DNA of 64,000 nucleotides from Roseibium aggregatum IAM 12614 (lineage in GTDB: Bacteria > Pseudomonadota > Alphaproteobacteria > Rhizobiales > Stappiaceae), in assembly GCF_000168975.1 (NCBI RefSeq), contig NZ_AAUW01000020.1:1-64000 (forward strand), read 5' to 3'. The translations under genes were made by a program, and so were the position numbers. Position 1 is the first letter of the stretch. Every line of letters begins with the position of its first letter. Shown piece by piece: positions 1-8,233 of this stretch. The notes beneath the pieces are model-generated. The model worked only from the letters and a program-made list of their open reading frames with translations, searched no databases and was not told the origin of the DNA.

Positions 1-415
1 ACGGTCGTTCGGGTCATAGTCGGGCAAGGACGACATGGCGACCACTTCGCCGGTCTTTGCATCCAGCACGATACCGGCGGCGGCAATGGCCTTGTAGCGC
101 TCCATCGCCTTCACGAGTTCGTCGCGCACGACGTGCTGAACACGCAGGTCGACGGACAGTTTGACCGGCTCCATCGTACGGTCCGACGTGAACCCCAGAG
201 ACTGAAGGTCCCGCAGCCAGGAGTCGTCGATGTATTTTTCGATCCCGGCGAGGCCCTGATTGTCGACGTTGACGGACCCGACAATATGCCCTGCGGTCGG
301 CCCGCCCGGGTAGAACCGCTGGTTCTCCGACAGGAAGCCGATCCCCGGCAAGCCGAGATTATGCACCCTTTCCGCCTGCTGCGGCGTCATTTCCCGCATC
401 AGCGCGCATCGGGTG
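1..415 (-). pseudogene. ftsI: 5'-truncated ftsI (PBP3) fragment, continues off the left edge
   Basis: Reading the minus strand from about 415 down to 1 gives an uninterrupted frame matching the pedestal and start of the transpeptidase domain of FtsI-type penicillin-binding proteins. It contains FYPGGPTAGHIVG, VDNQGLAGIEKYID, EPVKLSVDLRVQHVVRDEL and AGIVLDAKTGEVVAMSSLPD. The cytoplasmic tail, the single membrane anchor and roughly the first 150-200 residues are absent. Family similarity stops around 400-415, just before the cydA promoter, and the upstream in-frame codons look unrelated. The 3' part lies outside the window, so whether the active-site Ser is kept is unknown. It is probably a relic left by a rearrangement rather than a working divisome gene. 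Confidence 0.7.
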
Positions 416-435
416 TTAGGGATCCTCAAATGTGT

Positions 436-467
436 CCTGTGCTCGTTGATTTTCCGAAAAGCACAGG
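436..467. promoter_or_regulatory. inverted repeat upstream of cydA
   Basis: CCTGTGCT and AGCACAGG form perfect 8-bp arms separated by 16 bp, ending about 25 bp before the cydA start. It sits where an operator or a 5'-UTR hairpin controlling the oxidase operon would be. No clear FNR box (TTGAT-N4-ATCAA) is seen. The function is inferred from position only. Confidence 0.35.
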
Positions 468-491
468 TCCGCAAACTGAGGAGCACACGAC

Positions 492-2102
492 ATGGAGCTC
501 GATATTGTCGAGCTGTCACGCCTGCAATTCGCGATGACGGCGTTGTACCACTTCCTCTTCGTGCCGCTGACACTGGGGCTGTCGATCCTGGTCGCGATCA
601 TGGAGACCGTTTATGTAATGACCGGCCGGCCGATCTGGCGGCAGATGACGAAATTCTGGGGAACGTTGTTTGGTATCAACTTCGTTCTGGGCGTCGCAAC
701 CGGCATTACCATGGAATTCCAGTTTGGCATGAACTGGAGCTACTATAGCCACTATGTTGGCGATATTTTCGGAGCACCCCTCGCAATCGAGGGGCTCATG
801 GCCTTTTTCCTGGAAGCCACCTTCGTCGGGCTCTTCTTCTTCGGTTGGGACAAGCTCTCCAGGGTCGGACACCTGACGGTCACCTGGCTGGTCGCGATCG
901 GCTCCAACTTCTCAGCGCTGTGGATCCTCATTGCCAATGGCTGGATGCAGAACCCGGTTGGGGCGCAGTTCAATCCGGATACGATGCGCATGGAGATGAC
1001 TTCGTTTTTCGAAGTGGTCTTCAACGAGGTTGCCCAGGCAAAATTCGTCCACACCGTCTCGGCTGGCTACGTCACCGCCTCGGTCTTCGTGCTCGGCGTG
1101 TCCGCCTGGTACCTGCTCAAGGGCAGGCACATGCCGATGGCGCGCCGATCGATCACCGTTGCTGCCTCCTTCGGCCTCGCATCGGCTCTTTCCGTCGTCG
1201 TGCTGGGGGATGAATCCGGTTATTCGGCCAGTCACACACAGCGCATGAAGCTCGCCGCGATGGAAGGCATGTGGGAGACCCATGAGGCTCCGGCCCCCTT
1301 CAATCTGATCGGGCTACCCGACCAGGAGGCGCGTGAAACACATTATGCCATTGAGATCCCCTGGGTCATGGGGCTCATCGGCACCCGTTCGCTCACGGAA
1401 ACAATTCCCGGAATAAATGACCTCGTCGCCGAAGCCGAGACGCGGATCGAGAGCGGAATTGCCGCCTATGACGCGCTCATGACCATTCGTGAGCAAAGGT
1501 CAGAAACAGCCCCGCAAGTGCGCGATACCTTCGAGGAAAACTCCGGCAACCTGGGTTTTGCGTTCCTTCTGCTTCGCTATATGGACGACCCGAGGGACGC
1601 TACGCCCGAGGATATTGCCCGGGCAGCCGAAGACACCATTCCCGGCGTTGCGCCGCTGTTCTGGTCCTTCCGCGTCATGGTCGGTCTCGGCTTCGCCTTT
1701 ATCGGGGTGATGATCTACTTCTTCTGGCGTTCCTCTTTCTGCCAGCAAAGCTATCCCCGTTGGGCGCTCCGGCTCGCCGTGGCGATCATTCCGGCGCCCT
1801 GGATTGCAGCGGAGCTAGGTTGGTTCGTTGCCGAGTTTGGCCGTCAGCCCTGGACAGTGGACGGCATTCTCCCGACGGCCCTCTCCGTCAGCCACCTGAG
1901 CATTCAGGACGTATTGCTCACCCTCACCGGGTTTGTGACCTTCTATACCATCCTCTTCGTGGTCGAGATGAGCCTGATGCTGAAATACATCCGCAAGGGC
2001 CCTTATCAGGACGTCGAGGAGACGGAAATCTGGAACGCCCGCCACGAACACCGCTTGCGTACCCATGACGGCCAGGTGCCGTTTGCAACCCCTGCGGAGT
2101 GA
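492..2102 (+). CDS. cydA: cytochrome bd ubiquinol oxidase subunit I
   Basis: Catalytic subunit of the bd-type terminal oxidase, which oxidises quinol and reduces O2 to water at very low oxygen. At 536 aa it matches the E. coli length class with the long Q-loop. The haem ligands and proton-path residues sit at positions equivalent to E. coli: His20, His187 (KFVHT), Met396 (FRVMV), Glu100, Glu108 and Glu448 (GWFVAEFGRQPW). The GWMQNP and LGDESGY motifs are also present. The start is supported by GAGGAG 8 bp upstream. It is followed immediately by cydB and cydX. There is no cydCD in view, so haem insertion would rely on genes elsewhere. Confidence 0.97.
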   Translation: MELDIVELSRLQFAMTALYHFLFVPLTLGLSILVAIMETVYVMTGRPIWRQMTKFWGTLFGINFVLGVATGITMEFQFGMNWSYYSHYVGDIFGAPLAIEGLMAFFLEATFVGLFFFGWDKLSRVGHLTVTWLVAIGSNFSALWILIANGWMQNPVGAQFNPDTMRMEMTSFFEVVFNEVAQAKFVHTVSAGYVTASVFVLGVSAWYLLKGRHMPMARRSITVAASFGLASALSVVVLGDESGYSASHTQRMKLAAMEGMWETHEAPAPFNLIGLPDQEARETHYAIEIPWVMGLIGTRSLTETIPGINDLVAEAETRIESGIAAYDALMTIREQRSETAPQVRDTFEENSGNLGFAFLLLRYMDDPRDATPEDIARAAEDTIPGVAPLFWSFRVMVGLGFAFIGVMIYFFWRSSFCQQSYPRWALRLAVAIIPAPWIAAELGWFVAEFGRQPWTVDGILPTALSVSHLSIQDVLLTLTGFVTFYTILFVVEMSLMLKYIRKGPYQDVEETEIWNARHEHRLRTHDGQVPFATPAE

Positions 2103-2107
2103 CTGTC

Positions 2108-3271
2108 ATGATCCTCTATGAACTTCTTCCCTACGACGCTCTTCGCCTTATCTGGTGGCTGCTTTTGGGTGTCCTGCTGATTGGTTTCGCCCTTACGGAC
2201 GGCTTCGACATGGGCGTGGGAGCGCTGCTTCCCTTCGTCGGTAAAACGGATGTTGAACGGCGCATCGTTATCAACACCGTCGGTCCCGTCTGGGAAGGAA
2301 ACCAGGTCTGGTTCATTCTCGGAGGTGGCGCGATTTTTGCCGCATGGCCACCGCTTTATGCGGTCAGCTTTTCCGGATTCTATCTGGCGATGTTCGCTGT
2401 TCTAGCGGCGCTCATATTGCGCCCCGTAGCATTCAAGTACCGATCCAAACGTGAAAGCGTCATCTGGCGAAACAGCTGGGACTGGGCTTTGTTCGTTGGC
2501 GGTGCGGTGCCGGCCCTGATCTTCGGAGTCGCAGTCGGAAACGTCCTTCAAGGCGTGCCGTTCGAACTGACGCCGGACCTCTTCTCTCGCTACGAGGGCA
2601 GTTACTACGGCAAGTTTCTGGGCCTCCTCAACCCCTTTGCATTGCTCACGGGCGTTGTATCCTTTGCCATGCTGACCACCCACGGCGCAGCCTGGCTGTC
2701 GCTGAAGGCGGAGGGCGTGGTCGCCGAGCGCGCGCGAAGCATCGGTGTGGTAACGGGATTGATGACGATTACCGGTTTCGCGGTGTCGGGGCTATGGTTG
2801 TTGTTGGTGATCGAAGGGTATGCCCTCACAGGTGACATCGTGACGGACGGGCCGTCAAACCCGCTCTACTCCGAAGTTCAGCGAACATCTACATGGCTGT
2901 CCGCCTATGTTGCCAGACCATGGATCATCATTGCTCCCCTACTCGGTTTCGCGGGCATGACGATGGCTGTGCTCGGCCTGCGCAAAGGCCGCGAAGTCTC
3001 TACTCTGCTGTGGTCCAAACTCGGCATTTTTGGAGCAATCTCGACGGTAGGTCTAACAATGTTTCCGTTTATCTTGCCGTCATCTCTCCACCCGAACTCT
3101 TCGCTGACGGTCTGGGACAGTTCGTCCTCTCACCAGACACTTTTCATCATGCTGGTGGTCACGGTGATCTTCATGCCGTTGATCCTGGCCTACACCGCAT
3201 GGGTCTACAAAGTGCTCTGGGGCAAGGTCACCGAAGCGGACGTTACCGGCAACTCGGACACCGTCTACTGA
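2108..3271 (+). CDS. cydB: cytochrome bd ubiquinol oxidase subunit II
   Basis: Structural membrane partner of CydA. The N-terminus LIWWLLLGVLLIGFALTDG and the segments GNQVWFILGGGAIFAAWP and RPVAFKYRSK are diagnostic of CydB, as is the C-terminal MFPFILPSS. An in-frame GTG at 2099 overlaps the cydA stop, but the ATG at 2108 gives the usual short MxxYExLxYDxLRxIWW start and was chosen, giving 387 aa. Several hydrophobic helices run along the whole length. It is co-transcribed with cydA (6-bp spacing) and cydX. Confidence 0.96.
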   Translation: MILYELLPYDALRLIWWLLLGVLLIGFALTDGFDMGVGALLPFVGKTDVERRIVINTVGPVWEGNQVWFILGGGAIFAAWPPLYAVSFSGFYLAMFAVLAALILRPVAFKYRSKRESVIWRNSWDWALFVGGAVPALIFGVAVGNVLQGVPFELTPDLFSRYEGSYYGKFLGLLNPFALLTGVVSFAMLTTHGAAWLSLKAEGVVAERARSIGVVTGLMTITGFAVSGLWLLLVIEGYALTGDIVTDGPSNPLYSEVQRTSTWLSAYVARPWIIIAPLLGFAGMTMAVLGLRKGREVSTLLWSKLGIFGAISTVGLTMFPFILPSSLHPNSSLTVWDSSSSHQTLFIMLVVTVIFMPLILAYTAWVYKVLWGKVTEADVTGNSDTVY

Positions 3272-3287
3272 GATAAGGAGCAAAACC

Positions 3288-3425
3288 ATGTGGTACTTCG
3301 CCTGGCTTCTGGGTCTGCCGCTCGCCGCGATATTTGCGGTGATGAATGCGATGTGGCTCGAACTGCAGCGGGATCGTGTCCTCGCCGACGAGCACGAGGA
3401 ACGACCGCCCGCCGTTCAGGATTAA
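3288..3425 (+). CDS. cydX: cytochrome bd oxidase small subunit CydX
   Basis: A 45-residue protein opening MWYFAWLLGLPLAAIFAVMNAMW: one transmembrane helix followed by an acidic, charged tail. E. coli CydX (37 aa) begins MWYFAWILG, so identity is clear. It stabilises the haem-containing CydAB complex. It lies 16 bp after cydB with AAGGAG ahead of the ATG. The tail (ending EERPPAVQD) is slightly longer than in E. coli. Confidence 0.93.
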   Translation: MWYFAWLLGLPLAAIFAVMNAMWLELQRDRVLADEHEERPPAVQD

Positions 3426-3433
3426 AGGTGATG

Positions 3434-3457
3434 AGGCCGGCTATGGAACCGGCCTTT
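3434..3457 (+). terminator. rho-independent terminator of cydABX
   Basis: AGGCCGG and CCGGCCT form a 7-bp stem with an 8-nt loop followed by TTTT, nine bases after the cydX stop. Confidence 0.7.
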
Positions 3458-3526
3458 TCACGCTGACCCGCATCCCAGCCTTCAATGCGAGAGGGAGGGC
3501 CGGAAGAAAGGAATCTCCTGTCCGTT

Positions 3527-3541
3527 GGTGACCAAGTCACC
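3527..3541. promoter_or_regulatory. palindromic operator candidate, copy 1 (GGTGAC-CAA-GTCACC)
   Basis: A perfect 6-bp inverted repeat with a 3-bp centre, 100 bp upstream of the first YeeE/YedE gene. The core GTGACCAAGTCAC recurs exactly at 10677-10689 ahead of the DUF2892 gene. The half-sites resemble Crp/Fnr-family half-sites (GTGA/TCAC) with a 5-bp rather than 6-bp gap. The Crp/Fnr gene at 9976 is the obvious candidate binder; that link is inference. Confidence 0.55.
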
Positions 3542-3640
3542 GAGTGATGCTGCCATGACATGCTAGGAAATCGGGAACTGCCGGTGAAAAGCGAAATGTT
3601 TCGCATAGTCTGCCGGCCCGATACCAAAGGAGATGTCGAA

Positions 3641-4189
3641 ATGACCTGGGACTGGAGACTAGGTGGCGTCCTGCTCGGTGCGGTCTTCTTTGCCGCAGTG
3701 CTTCTCGTGAAGCCCATCGGTGTCAGCACGCAGTTCGTTATCCTTGATGCAATCGTTGCGGATGTTGTTACGCCCGATTTCATCACCAGGACCGCAGACG
3801 GTTACACATCAACGAATGCCTACATGGCCAAGTCGAACGGCAAATATGCCGGTAATGCCGCAAACCCGTTGAACTACAGTTTCATTTTTGTGCTGGCCAT
3901 GGCGGCGGGCGCCTTGGTCTCAACGCTGCTCAAGGGCGGCATCGGCCAACAGGAGCGCCGTCTGCCTGCCGTCTGGCGGGCCAACTTTGGCGACACGCCG
4001 TGGAAGCACTACGCGGTGGCCTTTGCCGGAGGCTTTGTCGTGCTTTACGGCGCGCGTCTTGCCGGTGGCTGCACCTCCGGACACATGATGAGCGGCATGA
4101 TGCAGACGTCCCTGTCCGGTTACATCTTCGCCCTCGGCGCCTTTCTCGCAGCCGTTCCAACAGCCCTCTTTATGTACAGGGAGGATTGA
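3641..4189 (+). CDS. YeeE/YedE-family membrane protein, half-transporter A
   Basis: An integral membrane protein (182 aa) of the YeeE/YedE family, which imports sulfur compounds such as thiosulfate. In bacteria with half-size versions two short proteins act together, as here. Hydrophobic segments lie near residues 8-24, 79-97, 124-141 and 158-177. The family motif GGCTSGHMMSGM carries Cys144, the presumed sulfur-relay cysteine. An upstream in-frame ATG at 3560 exists, but AAAGGAG sits 9-10 bp before 3641, so that start is preferred. The next gene, the second half, begins 3 bp after this stop. Confidence 0.85.
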   Translation: MTWDWRLGGVLLGAVFFAAVLLVKPIGVSTQFVILDAIVADVVTPDFITRTADGYTSTNAYMAKSNGKYAGNAANPLNYSFIFVLAMAAGALVSTLLKGGIGQQERRLPAVWRANFGDTPWKHYAVAFAGGFVVLYGARLAGGCTSGHMMSGMMQTSLSGYIFALGAFLAAVPTALFMYRED

Positions 4190-4192
4190 CCG

Positions 4193-4780
4193 ATGACCCT
4201 CGTGCTCGCCATTGCAATCGGTGCCGCGTTCGGCTTCGTCCTGGACCGGATCGGGGCCACCAACCCCAATGTCATCATCGGCATGCTGACATTACGGCGC
4301 CTGAACCTGATGAAAACCATCCTTCTGGCCATCGGAACCGGTTCGATTCTGATGTTCGGCGGCCAGTTGCTCGGGCTTGTGGATGTCGGCCACATGTCGG
4401 TCAAGGCGGCCTATGCAGGCGTCTTTATCGGCGGACTGCTGCTCGGTGTCGGCTGGGCGGCTGCCGGCTACTGTCCGGGCACGGCCATTGGCGCCGCGGC
4501 TACCGGTCGAAGAGGTGCATTGATCTACGTCGTCGGTGGTCTGTTCGGAGCCGCCGCTTACATGGCGACCTATCCGATGTGGAAGGCCTCCGGACTGCTT
4601 GATGACATCGCAGGCGGCAAGGTCACGCTAGGCGCCGTACCCGGCTCTGCCTATGAGGGCATCTGGACGGTTCAGGGCGATCTTCTCGGCATTGCACTGG
4701 GGGCAGTTTTCGTTGCCGTCGCGTTCGCCTTGCCGCAGCGCCTGACGGGAGATGCGACAGGCAGGCTTCCCGCCGAATAA
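4193..4780 (+). CDS. YeeE/YedE-family membrane protein, half-transporter B
   Basis: Second half of the paired sulfur-compound transporter (195 aa). The motif AAGYCPGTAIG carries Cys94, the counterpart of Cys144 in the preceding protein. Several transmembrane segments are evident from residue 1. The N-terminal RIGATNPNVIIGMLTLRRL is typical of the second half-protein (DUF6691-like). The 3-bp spacing implies co-translation. The exact substrate (thiosulfate, sulfide-derived polysulfide) cannot be told from sequence. Confidence 0.85.
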   Translation: MTLVLAIAIGAAFGFVLDRIGATNPNVIIGMLTLRRLNLMKTILLAIGTGSILMFGGQLLGLVDVGHMSVKAAYAGVFIGGLLLGVGWAAAGYCPGTAIGAAATGRRGALIYVVGGLFGAAAYMATYPMWKASGLLDDIAGGKVTLGAVPGSAYEGIWTVQGDLLGIALGAVFVAVAFALPQRLTGDATGRLPAE

Positions 4781-4883
4781 CTCGGGTGCCACATGGCCAA
4801 CCCGGAATCATTCCAGCTCTGCAGGGAATGGCAACAACACGAGAAGGTGCTGATTTCAGCATCTTCAAAAGGGAGGGAAAACA

Positions 4884-6185
4884 ATGAACCGGAGAGATTT
4901 TCTGTCGCTTGCCGCCATCTCGGGTGGGTTGGCAGTCGCACCGCTGGCCGGCAGTGGAGCAGCCGCCAAACCGATTGCGACAAAGGCTCGTATTGTCATA
5001 GTCGGGGCCGGGGCGGCTGGCACCGCACTCGCCAATCGCCTGGTGCGACGGTTGGACGGTGCAAGCATTACAATCATCGATCCAAGGACCACCCATCTCT
5101 ATCAACCCGGGTTGTCGCTCGTGGCGACGGGGCTGAAGCCTGCGGATTACGTCACATCTGACGTGGCCCATTGGCTGCCGGCCAACATCGTGTGGATGGG
5201 CGAACGGGTGGCCGCCGTCGACGGCGAGGCAAAAACCGTCTCTACCGAGAACGGAACCGTTATCGACTACGACTGGCTTATCCTTGCACCAGGCCTCGTG
5301 CTTGACTACGGCGCCATTGAGGGGTTCTCCGCAGATCTTGTCGGTGAGAATGGCATCGGCGCTCTCTATGGCGGGCCGGTTGAAGCCGAGCGCACCTGGA
5401 AAGCGGCGCAACGTTTCACGGAAGCAGGAGGCACCGGCATCTTCACGCGACCTGCGACAGAAATGAAATGTGCAGGCGCTCCCCTGAAGCACACGTTCCT
5501 GATCGACGACCTTGCCCGCCGCGCGGGAAATGCGGGCAAGATGAACATGATTTATGCCGCGCCGCAATCCTCCCTGTTCGGCGTGCCGATCGTGGCGGAA
5601 AAAGTTCGCATGCTGTTCGAGGACCGCGGCGTCGACACGCTGCTCACCAGCACGCTGACCGCGATCGACCCCGGTGCAAGGCGCGCCGTATTTGCGACCG
5701 AAAACGGACAGCAAGAAATCGACTACGACTACATCCACGTCATTCCGCCGCAACGGGCACCGGACTTCATCAGGAACTCCGGGCTTTCGTGGGCCGACCG
5801 ATGGACAGACCAGGGCTGGGTCGAAGTCGATCAGGCAACCTTGCGCCATCTGAGATACCCCGAAATCTTTGCTCTTGGTGACGTGGCTGGCGTGCCGAAG
5901 GGAAAGACGGCCGCGAGCGTGAAGTGGCAGGTGCCGGTGGTGGAGGATCATCTCATCGCCGCCATTGAGGGCCGCGAGGGAACCGAGACCTATAACGGAT
6001 ATACCTCGTGTCCGCTGATCACCCGGATCGGCCGGGCGATGCTGGTGGAGTTCGACTACCGGGACAATCTCGTTCCCTCGTTCCCGGGCATTATTGCCCC
6101 GCTCGAAGAGCTCTGGATTAGCTGGCTGATGAAGGAAGTCGCGCTCAAGGCAACCTACAATGCCATGCTCCGCGGACAGGCCTGA
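4884..6185 (+). CDS. Tat-exported sulfide:quinone oxidoreductase-like flavoprotein
   Basis: FAD/NAD(P)-fold oxidoreductase of 433 aa related to sulfide:quinone oxidoreductase and flavocytochrome c sulfide dehydrogenase. The N-terminus NRRDFLSLAA followed by a hydrophobic stretch is a twin-arginine signal, so the enzyme is predicted to be periplasmic. The FAD dinucleotide motif VIVGAGAAG is at residues 38-46, LYQPGLSLVATG follows, and FALGDVAG at 329-336 is the second FAD motif. Both cysteines that form the catalytic pair in SQRs are present: Cys196 (MKCAGAP) and Cys376 (GYTSCPL). GGGAGG precedes the ATG. It lies between transporter and membrane genes, consistent with oxidation of sulfide to sulfane sulfur. 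Confidence 0.85.
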   Translation: MNRRDFLSLAAISGGLAVAPLAGSGAAAKPIATKARIVIVGAGAAGTALANRLVRRLDGASITIIDPRTTHLYQPGLSLVATGLKPADYVTSDVAHWLPANIVWMGERVAAVDGEAKTVSTENGTVIDYDWLILAPGLVLDYGAIEGFSADLVGENGIGALYGGPVEAERTWKAAQRFTEAGGTGIFTRPATEMKCAGAPLKHTFLIDDLARRAGNAGKMNMIYAAPQSSLFGVPIVAEKVRMLFEDRGVDTLLTSTLTAIDPGARRAVFATENGQQEIDYDYIHVIPPQRAPDFIRNSGLSWADRWTDQGWVEVDQATLRHLRYPEIFALGDVAGVPKGKTAASVKWQVPVVEDHLIAAIEGREGTETYNGYTSCPLITRIGRAMLVEFDYRDNLVPSFPGIIAPLEELWISWLMKEVALKATYNAMLRGQA

Positions 6186-6196
6186 GGAGAACGACC

Positions 6197-6610
6197 ATGA
6201 AAGAACTAGCACTTCAGAGCCTGATCGCGGTGTTCGAGGAAATTTTTGGCCGCGGCCTGTTCTGGACCCTGGTTGCCCTCGCCGCAGCGGTAACGCTCAC
6301 CTACTTCTATGTGCTGATCCGTGACCGTTCGGTAAGCTGGAAAAAGTTTCTGCTCGCGCAGCTTTCCATGCCCTTCGGCGCGGTTGCATCGGTCTGGTTC
6401 GTATTGACCATGACCCATTCCCGCCTGTCCGACATTGGCGGACCGGTGGATTTGATCGTGTTCCTTTTTGTGGCTGTGATCGGAGCGGTTGGCACGGCCA
6501 TCCTGGTCTACACGCTCGAGGCTCTGATCGGGACTGAGCGGACACGTCAGCGCCGGTCTCAAGGTACGCGTGCCGAGACAAGGCATCGTCACCCGGTCTC
6601 ATCCAATTGA
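6197..6610 (+). CDS. DUF5368-like inner-membrane protein
   Basis: A 137-residue protein with three hydrophobic segments (about residues 20-42, 53-75 and 85-108) and a basic, Arg-rich tail. The pattern FGRGLFW, YVLIRDRSVSWKKFLLAQLSMP and SRLSDIGGPVD resembles the uncharacterised DUF5368 family found near alphaproteobacterial sulfur genes; this recognition is from memory. The start follows GAGGAGA, 11 bp after the flavoprotein stop. The function is unknown; position suggests a membrane partner of the sulfur-oxidising flavoprotein. Confidence 0.65.
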   Translation: MKELALQSLIAVFEEIFGRGLFWTLVALAAAVTLTYFYVLIRDRSVSWKKFLLAQLSMPFGAVASVWFVLTMTHSRLSDIGGPVDLIVFLFVAVIGAVGTAILVYTLEALIGTERTRQRRSQGTRAETRHRHPVSSN

Positions 6611-6622
6611 AGGGCGATCATC

Positions 6623-6760
6623 ATGTTGAACGGCAAGATCGCACTGGACGACGAATGTCACAAGCAATGGCTCGAACTTCAGCTCGACCTGATCGAACGA
6701 CCTGGCAAGAAAATCTACAACGCCAAGCTGGTCAGCTTTGGCGAAGACCATTTCGAATAA
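6623..6760 (+). CDS. 45-residue conserved-looking small protein, unknown function
   Basis: A short frame starting MLNGKIALDDECHKQWLELQ and ending FGEDHFE. It has a Shine-Dalgarno-like GAAGGGCGA ahead, lies 12 bp after the DUF5368-like gene and ends 18 bp before the channel gene, so it fits the operon spacing exactly. It is soluble, mixed-charge and has one Cys (residue 12) next to a His. Its size and tight packing argue that it is real. I do not recognise the family. Confidence 0.6.
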   Translation: MLNGKIALDDECHKQWLELQLDLIERPGKKIYNAKLVSFGEDHFE

Positions 6761-6778
6761 CCTCAGGATTGAAAAACC

Positions 6779-7744
6779 ATGACCGTTGATACCGGACTGG
6801 CAGCGCTGCCGTCACGACTGGAACATTTCCCGATCAGCATCTTCGGCGTCACGATGGGGCTATTCGGTCTGGCTCTGGCGTTGCACGCCTGCGGCGTTGC
6901 CTGGGCTTCCTCGGCCGTCGGCTGGTCAGCTTTTGCGGTTATGTTGTTTCTTGCCACGATGTATCTTCTCAAGGCGCTGCGCCATCCGGAATCCGTTGCC
7001 GCGGAATGGCACCATCCTGTAAGGCTCGCCTTTTTTCCGGCGACCGCAATCTCGCTACTGCTTTTTGCGACTTTCCTGCGTGACCAGAATCCCGCAGCAG
7101 CTAATATCGTCTGGATTATCGGAGCGTCGGCACAGGCGGTCTTCACGCTTGTCGTGGTAACGACCTGGATCTCCCATCGCTCCTTCGGCCCAGGTCAGCT
7201 CTCTCCGGCCTGGTTCATACCGGCGGTGGGCAACGTTGTTGTTCCGCTCGCCGGTGTCCCGTTGGGCCATTTTGAGGCGAGCTGGTACTTCTTCTCGGTC
7301 GGTATCGTTTTCTGGATCGTCTTGCTGACACTTGTCTTCAACCGGCTCATCTTTCACGATCCGCTTCCCGGCAAACTGCGTCCGACACTGGTGATCCTGA
7401 TCGCTCCGCCCGCTGTCGCCTTTCTCGCCTGGATTCAACTGTCGGGCGGCGCCGTGGATGCACCGGCCCGGCTGCTGCTGAACATCGGTTACTTCTTTAC
7501 CGCGCTTGTTGCGATCCAGGTCCCTGCGCTGTTGCGGCTTCCGTTTGCTCTGCCGTTCTGGGCCTTGTCATTCCCTCTGGCCGCAATGACCACAGCGAGC
7601 TTCCGCTTTGCTGCACTTGATGGCTCCGCGCCACACCGCGTGATCGGCTGGACCTTGCTGGCGCTTCTCATTCTCACCATCGCAGCGCTGACTGTCCGAA
7701 CTATCCGCGCTGTCGTGGCGCGGGAGATCTGCCAACCTGAATGA
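6779..7744 (+). CDS. SLAC1/TDT-family anion channel or exporter
   Basis: A 321-residue, highly hydrophobic protein with about ten transmembrane helices. The opening PISIFGVTMGLFGLALAL and later segments such as WFIPAVGNVVVPLAG and TLVFNRLIFHDPLP are typical of SLAC1/TehA (tellurite-resistance/dicarboxylate transporter) proteins. Yeast sulfite efflux pump Ssu1 belongs to the same superfamily. Given the sulfide-oxidising neighbours, export of sulfite or another sulfur oxyanion is a reasonable inference. Its stop overlaps a possible ATG of the next gene (ATGA). Confidence 0.8.
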   Translation: MTVDTGLAALPSRLEHFPISIFGVTMGLFGLALALHACGVAWASSAVGWSAFAVMLFLATMYLLKALRHPESVAAEWHHPVRLAFFPATAISLLLFATFLRDQNPAAANIVWIIGASAQAVFTLVVVTTWISHRSFGPGQLSPAWFIPAVGNVVVPLAGVPLGHFEASWYFFSVGIVFWIVLLTLVFNRLIFHDPLPGKLRPTLVILIAPPAVAFLAWIQLSGGAVDAPARLLLNIGYFFTALVAIQVPALLRLPFALPFWALSFPLAAMTTASFRFAALDGSAPHRVIGWTLLALLILTIAALTVRTIRAVVAREICQPE

Positions 7745-7761
7745 ACCTGAAAGGAAGCCCC

Positions 7762-8205
7762 ATGAAGTTCCTGACCCGTGCCCTCTCAGTCGCGGTAATC
7801 TGCGCCGCAACAGCAACGGCCGTTACAGCGCAGGAAGCTAAAAAACTCGTGACCGTGGTAACCTCGGCCGAGCCTCAGACCCAACTGATGGCTATGGTGC
7901 TGACAATGCAGGCGGCGCAACAGGGTGCCGAAGCACACATCCTGCTCTGCGGACCGGCGGGAGACATTGCACTGCGCAACGCTCCGGAGAGCGCAACCTC
8001 CGGCCAGCCTCCGCGTGATATGAGCCCTCAGGGGCTTATGCAGGCAATCCGTCAGAAAACCGGGACCTCGGTCGAGGTCTGTGCGATTTACCTGCCTGGC
8101 CGCGGGGAAGACGCGTCAGTCCTGCTTGAAGGTGTCGGTGTGGCAAAGCCCGACGAAATGGCAGCGCGGCTGATGGCTGACGGTACGCGCGTGCTCAGTT
8201 TCTAA
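7762..8205 (+). CDS. periplasmic DsrE-like sulfur-relay protein
   Basis: A 147-residue protein with an N-terminal signal peptide (FLTRALSVAVICAATATAVTAQ) and a small alpha/beta DsrE-like fold: VTVVTSAEP, then AQQGAEAHILLCGPAGD, then VEVCAIYLPG. Two mature-part cysteines (Cys63, Cys107) could carry persulfide. An earlier in-frame ATG (7741) overlaps the previous stop, but AAAGGAAG just before 7762 favours the start given. It ends the operon that begins at 3641. A role as a periplasmic sulfur acceptor for the SQR-like enzyme is inferred. Confidence 0.7.
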   Translation: MKFLTRALSVAVICAATATAVTAQEAKKLVTVVTSAEPQTQLMAMVLTMQAAQQGAEAHILLCGPAGDIALRNAPESATSGQPPRDMSPQGLMQAIRQKTGTSVEVCAIYLPGRGEDASVLLEGVGVAKPDEMAARLMADGTRVLSF

Positions 8206-8233
8206 TGCTGCATTCGCCAGTGGTGTCGATCTA

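Noticed and set aside
436..467. FNR/ANR box for cydAB
   Set aside because: TTGATTTTCCGAAA resembles half of an FNR site, but the second half (ATCAA) is missing.
4623..6212. 529-codon open frame on the minus strand
   Set aside because: It lies opposite the SQR-like gene and the transporter end, with no family features; the plus-strand protein is clearly real.
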